Of a stretch of DNA of 24,555 nucleotides, positions 9,040 to 20,563 are shown piece by piece. Source of the DNA: Chara braunii (taxonomy: Eukaryota; Streptophyta; Charophyceae; Charales; Characeae). The stretch is taken from contig BFEA01000190.1 of NCBI GenBank assembly GCA_003427395.1, positions 731,593 through 756,147 of the forward strand. The letters are read 5' to 3'. Both the position numbers and the translations under genes were made by a program. Each line of letters starts with the position of its first letter. Within the stretch, counting starts at the first letter, position 1. The notes under the pieces are model-generated. The model was not told where the DNA came from. It did no database searches and was given only the letters and a program-made list of their open reading frames with translations.

Positions 9040-9807
9040 GACTCTTCATACGCCGTGACTTACGGATTATGACTATAGATGTAGAGTGCTACCAGTCCTT
9101 TTGGTTCTGTCTTCTCCAAAACATAAGGCATGGACCTGACATTTTGTATTTTCCCCAAAAATTACCCTAAGTACAGCTATAATGACGATGCATTATCCTC
9201 TGGGTGGGGAGACGGTAATGGTAGTCAGATGTAGTCCACATGGCAGTTCACTGTGGGTGCTCAGGACACTGCTGCAGAGGTATCTAGATATAATATATAT
9301 GTATCGCCAAGTGGGTTTTGTGGCAAAGACTTGCTCTGTTCATGCTTGGCATAGTGTTAGTGGGTCCTCCTTTCCCTGTGCCTGTGGCCCCCCCAAAAGG
9401 GGGGAAATTGGGGGAATAGTATCGTAGATTCGTAATAACCACCACATTTTACCCTGGCATGGATTAGTAGCATCGAATGTAGATGAGAAAGTTGGTGAAG
9501 GCCCTGTCCATCTCCAGGTGATTTGGTGAAAAAACACGCATGTGAGTGGGTGTGAGACGCAGTTGACTAGAACCCAGGAATTTGTGCGTGGAAGAGATGT
9601 TCTTTTGGCGCCTGAGCACCAGGGCAGAAAAGGCAGGCCCCGTATCCAGAACCCCACTCAGTTAATCCCCTGGTGAACCTGGGCAATCAATGCTGGCAGG
9701 CTCACCATTTTAGATGTGCCATGGAATGCAATTTTTGTTCTCATGGGACGCTAGACCCCATGTCCAGCAGGTGCAGCTTCCCACCAATCGAAAGGAGCAA
9801 ACAGTGC
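9040..9807. other. Gene-free stretch
   Basis: Open frames here are short, overlap on both strands and show no domain pattern. A small hairpin of seven C, AAAA and six G lies at 9388-9404. If the A-rich tract at 9921-9946 is a retroposon tail, part of this stretch may be the body of that retroposon, but no internal promoter is evident. Confidence 0.45.
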
Positions 9808-9920
9808 TGCCCTAGTAGCAGGGGATGCTCGTACCACCCCTCTATTAGGCTGGGAGTGGCTTCTGCCCTAGTAGCAGGGGATGCTCGTACCACCCCTCCT
9901 ATTAGGCTGGGACTGGCTTC
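9808..9920 (+). repeat. 56-bp tandem duplication
   Basis: TGCCCTAGTAGCAGGGGATG begins at 9808 and again at 9864; each copy ends GGCTGGGA(G/C)TGGCTTC. They differ by one extra C and one substitution. Each unit contains a near-palindromic CCTAGTAGCAGG. The second copy runs straight into an A-rich tract. Confidence 0.93.
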
Positions 9921-9946
9921 AGAAAAAAAACAAAGAAAAAGAAGTT
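9921..9946 (+). other. A-rich tract, possible tail of a plus-strand retroposon
   Basis: AGAAAAAAAACAAAGAAAAA directly follows the 56-bp duplication and looks like a decayed poly(A) tail. The 5' end of the retroposon is not recognisable. This tract lies immediately left of the target site used by the large LINE. Confidence 0.4.
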
Positions 9947-9950
9947 AAGT

Positions 9951-9962
9951 AAATCATTGAAT
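9951..9962 (+). repeat. Target-site duplication, left copy (LINE)
   Basis: AAATCATTGAAT here is repeated exactly at 20549-20560, right after the LINE's A-rich tail. The shared sequence continues as (T)GAG with a single extra T on the left. The preceding GTTAAGT offers a TT/AA step of the kind cut by LINE endonucleases. Confidence 0.75.
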
Positions 9963-10560
9963 TGAGTTTTCCAGAACGGGGGACGGGAGATTTGCGCTCG
10001 CGCCCTCGGTTAGCGCAGCAAGCAGCGCTATTCCGGCCTTGCGTTTGCGCTGCCCGGCCTCCCGCGCCTGAGCGGGCGTGAACCCAAACCCACTTCGAAC
10101 TCGAACAGTGCTTCCGCACGACGTGACAACGCGAGCTCGTCCAACCCACAACGAGGAAAAAACAAGACTATCCATAGCCAGCCATAGCTGGACAACTCAA
10201 AGAAGCAAGTCCGTGTGCGCGCGCCAGGCGAGCGCGGCGTTGCTATCATCATTGTGTCGTTTTCCCAAGAAGGGGAACTCCGAGCCCAGCGGGTGTACGC
10301 ACCGGGGTAAGGAGAAATGAGGGGAAAGGGCAGATGATGAGTACTTGGCTTGGAGGCATCTATGAGTTTCGGGGACAAGACTAGACAAGAATATTGAGCG
10401 CAGAAAAGCATCCGTTCAAGTGTCCACTCGCAGTCGCCACGACACTGAGGATGAGCATTATGAGGAAGCCGGATCAATGATCGAAATCGAAGCCTGGAAG
10501 CCTGCCTCTATCGAACATGCCAGCATGAACTAAAGACAAGTGAGAACGGACTGATTTTGG
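9963..10560 (+). promoter_or_regulatory. CpG-rich start of the LINE leader, candidate internal promoter
   Basis: The first 300 bases after the target site are clearly richer in CpG than the flanks (for example TTGCGCTCGCGCCCTCGG and CCGTGTGCGCGCGCCAGG). LINE internal promoters are often CpG-rich and TATA-less and sit at the very 5' end. No TATA box is evident. Short open frames on both strands have no recognisable domain. Function is inferred from position. Confidence 0.35.
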
Positions 10561-10566
10561 AACTAT

Positions 10567-11800
10567 CCCCCCCCCCCCCCTCCTNCCCCCCTCTCCCTCT
10601 CTCCACTCATCTCTATCCCTCCTTCATAGCTAACAACTGACCCCCGACACATACCACCCAGCCCACACTCAACCCGTTACAACCCATCACCCTTCACCCT
10701 AACACAACACCTGCTACCCCACCCCTCACCAACCTGCTGCGACACCTTGACTATCTCAACTTCCTTGTCACGGTAGTCTCCCCCCCCTCCCCCCTTCATT
10801 CAGATCCCTTCCCAGACCCACATTCGCCGTCACATTCCGCGGTCTGTAATAGCCTCGACCTACCTGTTCCTCGGGGAATCTCCACCCACCTCTCTCCCAC
10901 CTTCATATCTAACGATTGACGCCCTACACCTACCACCTCGCCCACACTCAACCAGTTACCACCCATCACCCTTCACCGTATCACAACATCGTCTACCCCG
11001 CCCATCACGAACTTGCTGCGACACCTCGATTACCCCAACACCCCCACCTCTGTAGTCTCCCCCCCCTTCCTCCCTCATTCAGATCTAACAATTGACGCCC
11101 TACACCTACCACCTTGCCCACACTCAACCCGTTACCACCCATCACCCTCCACTGTATCACAACACCTCCGACCCCACCCATCACCAACTTGCTGCGACAC
11201 CTCAACTACCCCAACATCCTCACCCCGGTCTCCCCCCCCTCCCCCCCTCATTTAGATCCTGCACCCACATTCGCCTTCATCGTCTGCAGTCTGGGATAGC
11301 CTTTTCCCGCCTAATCCATGGGGAATCGACATAACCCCAAGCATAGTCCGCCATCTGCTGTTGCTTCCCGTGGGGAATCGACATATCCCCGAACCTATCC
11401 CGCCGCCTATTCTACTCCCACCCCACTCCAAGTCTCACTGTCTCTCCCGTCGGATAAAACCTACCCCCCCCTCTATCTCAAATCACTCCCATTCTGCATC
11501 CCCCCCCCTCCCCCTCCTCCAGTTATCGGAAGCATTCTATCTCCCTCCAATAATCCAATAATCCATTATCACAAACCTATACCACACGCCGCCAACAGAG
11601 CCCATACAAATCCATCCCTGGTCGTGCCCCCCACCACTCCCGATCCCCCCTCAAAGTCCCATCCTACTCGCAGGATTCCATCCCCGATCGAGCCCCCATC
11701 CCACCCGATCCCCCACAAATAGCCATCTTACCCTCACGACTCCCCCGATTGAGCCCCCCACTCCCCCCCTCCCGATCCTCCATCCCTGATCATGCCCCCC
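10567..11800 (+). repeat. C-rich tandem monomer array in the LINE leader
   Basis: Strongly strand-asymmetric: the plus strand is mostly C, T and A, with C runs up to about 14. Three related A-type monomers begin near 10622, 10901 and 11076; each has TAAC(A/G)A(T/C)TGAC, then CCCACACTCAACC, CCATCACCCT and TGCTGCGACACC, and ends in C runs. The anchor TAAC occurs at 10631, 10910 and 11086, i.e. spacings of 279 and 176. A B-type segment (ACCCACATTCGCC, at about 10816 and 11263) follows monomers 1 and 3, giving the order A-B-A-A-B. 11320-11800 continues with shorter degenerate repeats of GGGGAATCGACATA and GATCGAGCCCCC. One N lies at 10585. Confidence 0.8.
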
Positions 11801-12055
11801 NNNNNNNNNNNNNNNNNNNNNNNNNNNNNNNNNNNNNNNNNNNNNNNNNNNNNNNNNNNNNNNNNNNNNNNNNNNNNNNNNNNNNNNNNNNNNNNNNNNN
11901 NNNNNNNNNNNNNNNNNNNNNNNNNNNNNNNNNNNNNNNNNNNNNNNNNNNNNNNNNNNNNNNNNNNNNNNNNNNNNNNNNNNNNNNNNNNNNNNNNNNN
12001 NNNNNNNNNNNNNNNNNNNNNNNNNNNNNNNNNNNNNNNNNNNNNNNNNNNNNNN
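11801..12055. other. Assembly gap (255 N)
   Basis: Run of undetermined bases inside the C-rich array. The true length is unknown, and frames across it are meaningless. C/G-homopolymer-rich, repeated DNA of this kind is hard to sequence, which probably explains the gap. Confidence 0.99.
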
Positions 12056-12766
12056 ATCCTATCCCCTGCGTTAAATCTAATCCCCCCCGTTCCCCTCCGG
12101 ACCTGCAAGTCCCAACCCCTCTAATATCCCTCATCCACAAACAAGAAGCCTTAAGGTGCCCCGCTTATCGGGATCCTCCAACATTTCCATCCACCCTCCT
12201 TCCCTCCCCGCCCCCCCTTCCCTTTCTTCCCCAATCCGCCCCAGCATACCTTACGACTATCCATCAAATCGCTACGCCCAATCCCATAATCTACACTGAT
12301 CGACCGACATCCCAGTCCCCCCCATCTCGCCGAAAATATAATGGCTTGTAAATACTGTCCTCCAAAGAATCCGCTCACCAACGAGATTAGTAAGGACCAA
12401 ACTGCTTAAGCAACCACATTTATTTGGACAACGCGCCGTTCCCCAGGCGGGTAGACTAGGTACTCCTTTTAAATTGTGTATTCACTAAATTATCAAATCC
12501 GTTTTCGAAATTTGTTGTTGTGCATAAGTAGGATTCAATATTGTAATCCTTGAAGTATTTACTGATTGCATAAACGACGCCATGCTTTATTACCTTGCAA
12601 AATCACGCTCCCCAGGTGGGGAGGCAAAACCCTCCTAAAATTTCCCCAACCACCAAACAGTTCTTCTGCACATAATAGATAGATCCTCTCCACATCCCTA
12701 ACTAAGTACTGTTGCGGGTTGGGAATCTTCACTCCAGTCTTCACTCCAGGAACCAAGCGGACGAAA
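12056..12766 (+). other. Distal LINE leader before ORF1
   Basis: 12056-12345 is still C-rich; from 12346 the base composition turns AT-richer. Two similar blocks with TTTATT...(G)(T/C)TCCCCAGG(C/T)GGG...CTCCT.TTAAA/AAAA start at about 12419 and 12586 (spacing ~167), possibly two diverged leader repeats. No coding frame is supported before the first good ATG of ORF1 at 12767. Confidence 0.45.
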
Positions 12767-15642
12767 ATGCAGAGCCCAGGGGCAGGCAAGTCACCTGCCA
12801 CGTTTAAACAGACCCTGCAATCAATGACTACCTACGGTCGCTCCTCTCAAGTGAGTAAAGCCTCCGCACAAATCATCAAGAACGACGCCCTCAAATTTCT
12901 GATTGAGAAAACCAAAGTCCAGGGGGAAATTGTGATTAAAAAAGAACCAAATGAAGAGGCCAAAGAAGAGGAAACAATGATTTGGAAATACACAGATGGG
13001 AAAGTCCCAGAACTTTACGATCTTTACGAAAGACACGTGGTTGTTTTCAACTTCTCAAGGAACGAAGCTGAGTTGATGCCGACATAAAAACGGAAATGGA
13101 TTGCAGAAACCATCAGGAAAGAGGATAAACTCAAGACTTCAGGGGAATCCTTCTCCATGATCAATCTGGGCCGCAATTCAGTGATGGTCATCTTTATCTC
13201 AGAGGACCATGCAAGGATTGCAGCAGAGATGAAATTCATAAATTGCAACGGATCAATCTGCACTATCAATCGTTGGAAAAAAAACAAACCAACGTAAGGC
13301 CAACTCCATTCTTTTCAGTATCCTACAAACATACCCTCCTCAAAGAACAATTATAGGTGCAATTTGATCAGATCCAGGCAGGGTACCATGGCCTGGTGGT
13401 TGATAGGTTGGAGAGACAATACCCAGCGAACAAGCTACTGAAACTGATTCTGTCGATGCCCGACTTTTTATACCCACACGTTGGAACAATGACTGTCATC
13501 CTCGAAGTAAACGCCAACGACCCGCAAGTCTTTCCACGTGAATGGGAGTTTCACATCGAGGACAGAGTTATGGAAGTCGTGGTCTCACCTAAATCTTCCC
13601 CGATCTGTTTCAGATGCACGGAAAGGGGGCATTTGGGATCAGACCCAGCATGCCCCGAATTTCCAAAAAGCCAGAAGGAGAGGAAGTTGCTTCCTAACGC
13701 GCTGGCCGAAGTGGAAGAAGCACTAGGTACCTGGTTCATAGTAGACCCAATCTATGATGGATGGGTCTTCGATGATAACCTGGAAGACCCGGAATGAGTC
13801 TGGCACTTCTCAGACAAGGAGGCAACAACGAAAAAAACAGATATCTTCCCTCCCGCTGACAACAGATGGCAAAAGAAAGCAACAAACAAATAATCAGGTA
13901 ACCCAGCCAAGATCAACACGATTCCTCTCAATGATTCTCGAGTCATTCTGGAGGAAAAGGTGAGGGAAAACCTACTGTGGGATCTGGACTCTGTTCGGGA
14001 ACAAATTGAAGAAGAGTACCAGAAACAACCCCAAAAGATTCAGGCGAAAGTTGAAGCCTTCATCAATCGTAAAGAAAACGAACTGAAGCAAGAAGCAAGC
14101 AGAAACAGAAAACAGACTTCGGTTGACAACAAGAGAACAACGGAAGACGCAAGAACGAAGGAAGGGGGTTAACCGGACCTCAAGAAGAGAAAAGGGACCA
14201 CAGCGGACAACAAGTTGGGATAAGGGGAACTATTGGTAAGTGAGCAGCAACCAACCCTCTTCCCCCCTTCACAAGGAACCCTGATAGACAGTGACCAGTC
14301 CACCGGAAAATCCAAAGCCACGGACCGATCTTCGGAATCAGGGAAGGACGACCTAGCCAAGAGATCCCTGCAATGGCTGAGAGAATACATTGAAACAACC
14401 AAAGCAAAACACAAACACCTATTCCATATTCAGACTACTTGCCTAAAACATATGGAGAGAACTCACAACCAAAAGAAGGGAACAGTAGCAGGAATCAAGA
14501 CTCCTCCAACCAGTACGACCTGCTGGTAAAGGCGGAGGAAAATTCACGGAATACGCATCACTCAGATATGTTGAGAAAAAGAGGTCAAGAGAACAAGGAC
14601 TCGTGGACACAGACATCACCCTGATGGAATCAAAAGAAGCCCTGCAGGACTTGAGGCAAAAAAAATGGATAACCAACAGAAACCAGAAGAAGAAAGGTGT
14701 CAACAGGGAGGGAAAGGGAGTGGACTCCTCAAGCAGAACAACCTGGTCTGAGCTGGAACAAGAAATTGTGGTGGTGGAAGCCCAGTCCGATAAGCTGAAA
14801 AAACTGAACAAAGCATACGAACCCGAGTTCATTTCCCTCACTCACATTGCAGAGGGAAAGGGCCCCCAAGTACTGGGACAGGCCCAGTCTGCAAAGTTGA
14901 CTTTGATGGGCACCAGACCGCTAGTTGCAGCAAGATACATGGAAAGGAAAAAGGAGTGGCAGTAGTCACAGATGTGGCTTTTGCAATCCCTAGAATTGAA
15001 GAAGGCCAAAATGTGGCCACCATTCTGCAAGAAAAGATCACAACGGTTTACCCATTGGGGATATTTGAAAGTGAGTCCTAGATGGCTCAGCAGGAGAAGG
15101 TGCTGGTCATGGAACCACAAGAGGAACATCTTGACACAAAAGAGCAGTCAGACCACAACGAGTCCCACGAGGATCAACCGGACCCCAGATCCCCGAGGTC
15201 ATTCACTCCTATCATAGCCAAGATGCCTGAAGACACAACACTCAAGGGAGGGATGAGATGGCGGCCATGGAGCACAATGATGACCATCCCCTACAACGTG
15301 TTGTCAGGGATGTGCATCCCAGCGGAGCTTCAGGCTTCCTCTTTAGCAGAGTTGATCAGCAATGGCACCTTCGATGGAGATGGTGACCTGGAGTCAAGGG
15401 CATGGGCAGTGGATATGGACAGATTCTATAGAGACATCTACTCCTCAGAGGATGAAATGGAGGATGACCCAGAAGGATGAAACATGGAGAAGGGCGAGGT
15501 ACAATCGGATACACCCACAAATGGGGAGACTAGTGACAATTTAGGGGAATAGAAGATAAATGACCCAAAGGCCTCAACCCAGTTCGACAAACTGGGAGAC
15601 TCGGCTGAGTTTATGGAGACGGGGGGTTCAAGCGTCTCTTAG
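12767..15642 (+). pseudogene. LINE ORF1 (RNA-binding protein with CCHC knuckle), broken
   Basis: Starts at ATG 12767 (MQSPGAGKSPATFKQTLQ). The stretch to ~13290 ends with SVMVIFISEDHARIAAEMKF and INRWKK, like the DUF4283/RRM-like fold in plant LINE ORF1. After a frame change at an A8 run near 13277, 13357-13797 carries CFRCTERGHLGSDPAC, a knuckle with C-x2-C-x4-H-x6-C spacing (usual x4). 13798-15640 is a Lys/Glu/Gln-rich, probably coiled-coil and disordered tail, with an acidic end (SSEDEMEDDPEG). In-frame breaks include TAA 13085, TAG 13354, TGA 13795, TAA 13891, TAA 14221, TGA 15478, TAG 15550 and TAG 15640, plus frame changes near 14530 and 15080. The protein would bind LINE RNA and form ribonucleoprotein. 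At over 900 codons the reconstructed extent is long for ORF1, so part of the tail could be a separate or inserted segment. Confidence 0.72.
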
Positions 15643-15687
15643 AGCAGTGACCTCCAATATGCTTGGATCCACCTAACCTGACTGTCC

Positions 15688-18600
15688 ATGGAGGAGATAA
15701 GAAAAACAACATATGAAACAGGAGGTAAAGCGAACTGGAAAACCCAGGGGATCTCTATCCAAACCTGGAACATTAATGGGCTCGGGAATGCCATGAGTAA
15801 AAAAGATAAACTGAACGATATAATTAAAGGCCTTAAAAGCCCATCCAATAAATCTGTGGATATCATACTACTGCAAGAAACACACCTAACTAACTCCGAG
15901 GAACACCTTAAGATAAGAAAATTTTTCACAAGGAGATTAGGAGGAGTCAAATATGAAATATGGGCTACAGACTCCAACTTAGCCACCAAAGGGACAACCA
16001 TCCTCATACCCAAATCCTCACGCTTGTACTCAGCCGGCTCAGTGGTGAGTAGTGAAGCAGACTGTGTTACAGGCAGGTGGTGCTGGATTGATCTGAAGTG
16101 GAAGGAAGAAAAATTTAGAATAATCAACGTTTATGCTCCCAACAACGCCACAGAAAGAGCAGCCTTCATTCGGATAGCAGGACGATTAATCACAACGGCC
16201 TCCCCTTGTGGTATAGCAGGGGACTGGAACACAACCATCGATCCTGGTAATGACATAATTTCCACAGCAACATCTCAACAATCTTCTCAGGAAGCAGCTA
16301 ATGATGGATCACAGCCTGTTTGACCCCTTCCGCACATTCCACCTTGATACAAAGGCCTTCTCCTTGGTCAAGAAAAATCACGACCACCACACAACCTTCT
16401 CTAGGATTTTAGGCGCGGTCAAGGAAGCTGACATTATGGCACTTGCCCCCTATCTGGGACTCGACCACAAACCCATCAAGCTAATCCTATGTTTCGACCA
16501 ATACATAACAAAAGGAGCCAGCTTCCACAAACTGAACAACTCCTTGCTCCTAAGCTACATTTTCAGAGAGAGGATTAAGGAATGTTGGCTTAATTCCAGA
16601 GGCATGCTCTTAGAGGGCCAAGACAGATGGAGGTGGTTTCAAGAGAGCTACCTCTCGCTATCACAATCAACTGCCCGAATATCCCGACAACTAGCAAACG
16701 ACCGCAGACAAAGGAAACTATATCTAGAAACGACCATAAAAATTGATGAAGCCAACCTCATGAGTGATCCCTATTCACCCTTGTACACAACTACCCTAGA
16801 ACAAGCTAGGGAAGAGATGCCATTATGGAGAATGTGCGAGCTGAGAGGTCTCCAGATAAAGGCAAAAATGATGGACTATGAGTTAAATGAATCAATGAGC
16901 AGACACATTTTTTCCAGAATAAAAGCGAACAACAGAGCCAACACGATTGAAGGTCTAAAAGAGTGTACATGTAAACAAAACACCAGAACAGACAGTGAAG
17001 GGATGCTTTAAATAGCCAAAGGGTTTTACCAAGAGTTGTACCAGAAGAAAACCCACTCCCCCCCCCCCCACAGCAGTAAGAGAGGCAAGGTAAAAAATGC
17101 TTCAATATCTGGACAAAACAATTACAACAGAACAGGATGCAGCGCTGGACAAACCAATTACCCTTGGAGAACTAAAACATCACTGAAAAGCATGAACAAT
17201 GACAAATGCCCAGGCATAGACAGACTCACCAAAGAATTTTGGGACCTGTTCTAACCAGTCATGGGGAATGATCTCCTACAGTTCTACCAAGATAGCTGGG
17301 AAAAGGGACGAATGGGCGAATTTCTGAGTAGCAGCGTGATGACCCTACTTTATAAAAAAGAGACCGTGAAGACGTTCGAAACTACAAGCCTATCTCTCCT
17401 CTTACTCTCCCCTATAAGATTCTAGCACAAACATTGGCCCTCAGGATTCTTGACCTTACAGACAAGTGTTTCCATATAGACGAAGATGGATTCATCCCAG
17501 GCAGATACATTCTAGACAACGTCCTTACGCTGAACGAGGCCTCACGTAAAGTAAGAGAGAAGAGATTGAATACAACGGTATTGTTTTTTGATTTTGAGAA
17601 GGCCTACGACCAAGTCAATTGGGCATTCCTTAACGCAAGCATGGAAAAAATGGGGGTCGGATATAACTTCAGGAAGTGGGTAAGGATCCTTTATAGCGAC
17701 ACATCCAGTTGTGTACAGATCAACAGACTGTTATCTGAAAGATATCCAATTTCTCGATCAGTACGACAGGGCGATCCTCTCGCTCCACCTATATTTTTAT
17801 TCGTGATGGAAGCCATTGCCTCCGTTTTGTGTAAAGACCCGTCAATTCAACGTTTACCGGACCTTGACATGGGCACACCGCACCATATTCAATTGCCAAC
17901 AGTAATAATGTTCGCGGATGACCTCACTATCCTAATCAGGGCCTCAAATTCGTCAATCAAAGCTTTAGTAAGAGCGATGGAAGCATTCAGGCTAGCCTAA
18001 AAAATGAAGGTCAACTGGAAAAAAAACATAGGATGGTGGCTCACAGAAGAGGAGAGACCCCTGTCGGAGGGACCGGAAGCGGATATGACATGGGAACAAC
18101 CCGAAGAACCAACAGGTACCTGGGTATTATGGTCTCCAAGGAAAGCCCAGCCCCGCAAATGGCACAAAACCTGTTAACTAAACAAATCAACAGAATGGGG
18201 AAATGGGGAGGCCAATATACTTCCCTGCTAGGGAGGGCCCTAACGTTGAACACCTCCATCTTTTCGATGATGTGGTACATCGCCTCCATCTGGACAATAC
18301 CTGACCACACGATCAAAGAACTCAACAGCAGAGCACGATCGTATCTATGGTCAGGGGACCCTAACAAAACCAGATACATCCCCAAAATAGCATGGCACTT
18401 CATAACGAGGGAGCCTTCTAAAGGAGGGCTAGGTATAATTGATCCCAAACAGGAAACAAAAGCCCTGCAGATGAAATGGATAATTAAACTGCTAACTCAA
18501 CCAACGATGGCCTGGCAGAAGCTTGCACTTGATAGTGTACGAGCCATAGCCCCAGTCCAGTCACCGGTGAATATGTCTGGACTATTCTGGGTCATGAATA

Positions 18601-20085
18601 AGGACTGGTCTCCCAAGACAGGAAGGAGAAGGCGGAGGCAGACTTCACAACAAAATGGGGTCACCTCTCCAACCCCTTACTGGTCAGCCCTCGTCCGAAT
18701 CTGGAGAAGGTAAGAAAACCGAAGTTTAAAGAAGAGGTTCTACGACAGCCCCTTTTCGGAAACCAATGCATAAGAGATGGGGGGGACTTACCCCTGTCCC
18801 TATCTAACGGACAACGGTGGCTTTCATGGGCTAAACATGGAATCTGGAGGGTAGCACACATAGGGGACGAAGAGAGGAAAGAATGGATAGGTGAAGATCA
18901 ATTGAGGCAACGCCTGAAAGGATGCCACAACAGAGACGAAAATCTATCAGTGACTACTGTGGTGAATAGCATCCCAGATAGCTGGAAAGATCTTCTAAAG
19001 GAAGAATTCACATGGAAAGCGGGGGAGTGGGAGTCTTAATTCAGGAAGCTATACCAGAGAGAGCTTATCAATTTTATCGCAGATCCTCGAGTGCCGACCT
19101 ATCGGCCGTTTTCACCTCCTTCCCTATAGACCGCTCTAATCCCAAAACTCTCACCATCAACAACGTTGACCCACAAGAAGCAACCCTCAACTCATACACA
19201 CTTCGAAAAACAAGAGTTTTGGGTACATGGCCAAGAACAATATTCCAAGCTGAAACTCCAATCCAGAACCTAGAATTCAACCCAGAAGAATGGGCTTGGC
19301 ACTCGAGTAGCAATAGATTTTGCAAATCACCCATCTCGATGACGCAGTACACAGTCAAAATGGGATATAGGATGCTACTAAGAATGAAGGACCCGGAACT
19401 GGTTATCAAGGGAAGATGGACCAAATTGCTTGGTCAAAGAATGGAACCAATCCCCAAATTTCCTTGGAGAAAATACAAATCAATTCGTCCAGTCAAAATC
19501 GGAAGTCTTCAATGTTTAATCACCTACAATGCCATCCCAGTGAACACATGGTTACAGGTCCGCAGGCGAAACAGCGACCCTAACAGTTCAGAACAATGTG
19601 CCATATGCTCTGATAACGAACAAGAGGACATGATACACTGTCTGATAACTTGCAGCTTTGCTACTGACATATGGGCGAGGGCTGCAGCTCTCTGGGACCA
19701 GTTATTTCCTTCTCCCTTACCTGGACACCCCATCCAGCTACTCCTATGGACTAACCTCCCCTTACAATTCAACAAGTCGGAGCACATCTGGTTCGGGATA
19801 ATCAGAAAGGTGACACCGTGGGTAATATGCAAGGAAAGGTGCAGTCGGACCATTGACAACTCCAGCATGTCGTCGGAACAAGTATGGGCATCAATGAAAA
19901 CCCTCATGGAGACTGACATCCGCTGCCAGTGGAAGAAGGTCAAGCTTCAAATTCAGCAGGACCTGGACAAACAACAGGAAACGATAGCCAAGTTCAGAAG
20001 GGTGTGGCTGGTCCAGGGAAAGATAGCGGACATTCACGCCCTACAAATCAGATGGAAAGACTGGCACAATTCAGCTACCCCCTGA
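15688..20085 (+). pseudogene. LINE ORF2 (endonuclease, reverse transcriptase, zinc-binding domain), broken
   Basis: ATG 15688 begins an APE-type endonuclease: TWNINGL (residues 26-32), LLQETHL (61-67), NVYAPN (147-152), GDWNTTID (178-185), and LDHKPI further on. The SRID motif reads SRIL, losing an expected Asp. RT follows: NNDKCPGID (~17200), FFDFEKAYDQVNW (~17587), SVRQGDPLAPPIFLF (~17760) and FADD at 17911-17922, with both catalytic Asp kept; then RYLGIMV and GGLGIIDP. 19012-20085 has CAIC...HCLITC (from 19597), the zf-RVT pattern typical of plant LINEs. No RNase H motif is visible. Stops lie at 17009, 17252 and 17998; frame changes near 16290, 17090/17175 (paired), 17360, 18110, 18700 and 19020. 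The enzyme would nick DNA and copy LINE RNA at the nick. ORF2 is in the same frame as the end of ORF1, separated only by stops. Confidence 0.88.
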
Positions 20086-20548
20086 GGAACGAGAGGCTCC
20101 TTCCAGAAGGAACAACAAGACACCAGGGGTACGCGAGACCCCCTGGGAACCACTCACCAAGCAGATGTCCGCTGTCCGGGAAAACACTCAGTGAGCTGCA
20201 GAATGTACCAATACCAATGGGATACTCCAGTGGCATAGGAGGCGGTCCAGGATCCAATCAGTTGCTTATCTCCCTTCTCCTTGCTTTGAATGCGGTATCC
20301 GACAGTTTTCAATATGGAATCTGAGAGGGAACTAAGGGACAGGCAAGCTGACAGTCAATCCTCCTTCAAGGAGTAATCAATGCTGGTCAGGGGTCCTTCG
20401 GCCATACGGAAAGAAGCGTGAGCGTGTATATTGATGTATTCATTCTTGACTTGCCGGGGGAATAGGAACCGGACTGATGCTCCCCAGAATGGACAAGGAG
20501 GCAGGACCATGAGGTCCTGTTAAAAAAAATAATTAAAAAAAAAATAAA
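20086..20548 (+). other. LINE 3' UTR and A-rich tail
   Basis: From the end of ORF2 to the A-rich run at 20522-20548, interrupted by T (TAAAAAAAATAATTAAAA). The 3' end of LINE RNA is where its own reverse transcriptase starts copying. The open frame 19929-20324 overlaps ORF2 in another frame and has no domain pattern. Confidence 0.7.
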
Positions 20549-20560
20549 AAATCATTGAAT
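20549..20560 (+). repeat. Target-site duplication, right copy (LINE)
   Basis: AAATCATTGAAT, identical to 9951-9962, abuts the A-rich tail. Its first As cannot be distinguished from the tail. Confidence 0.75.
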
Positions 20561-20563
20561 GAG

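Larger units (their letters stand above)
9963..20548 (+). mobile_element. LINE (L1-like, plant type), apparently full length, inactive
   Basis: About 10.6 kb lies between two perfect 12-base target-site copies (9951-9962 and 20549-20560). In order: a long leader (9963-12766) with a CpG-rich start, C-rich tandem repeats and an assembly gap; ORF1 with an RRM-like/DUF4283-like region and a CCHC knuckle; ORF2 with an endonuclease, reverse transcriptase and C-terminal Cys/His domain but no evident RNase H; a 3' UTR of ~435 bp; and an A-rich tail. Both ORFs contain several stops and indels, so this copy cannot move on its own. Typical plant LINEs are nearer 6-7 kb; the excess is in the leader and in the long ORF1. 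The left boundary depends on the target-site match; a chance match cannot be wholly excluded. Confidence 0.8.

Noticed and set aside
9182-9657. Short open frames on both strands
   Set aside because: Under 110 codons, mutually overlapping, no recognisable domain.
11734-12351. Long open frames across the N run on both strands
   Set aside because: They are made of undetermined bases and C-rich repeat; no real codons support them.
19929-20324. 131-codon open frame at the end of the LINE
   Set aside because: Overlaps ORF2 in another frame and runs into the 3' UTR without any motif.
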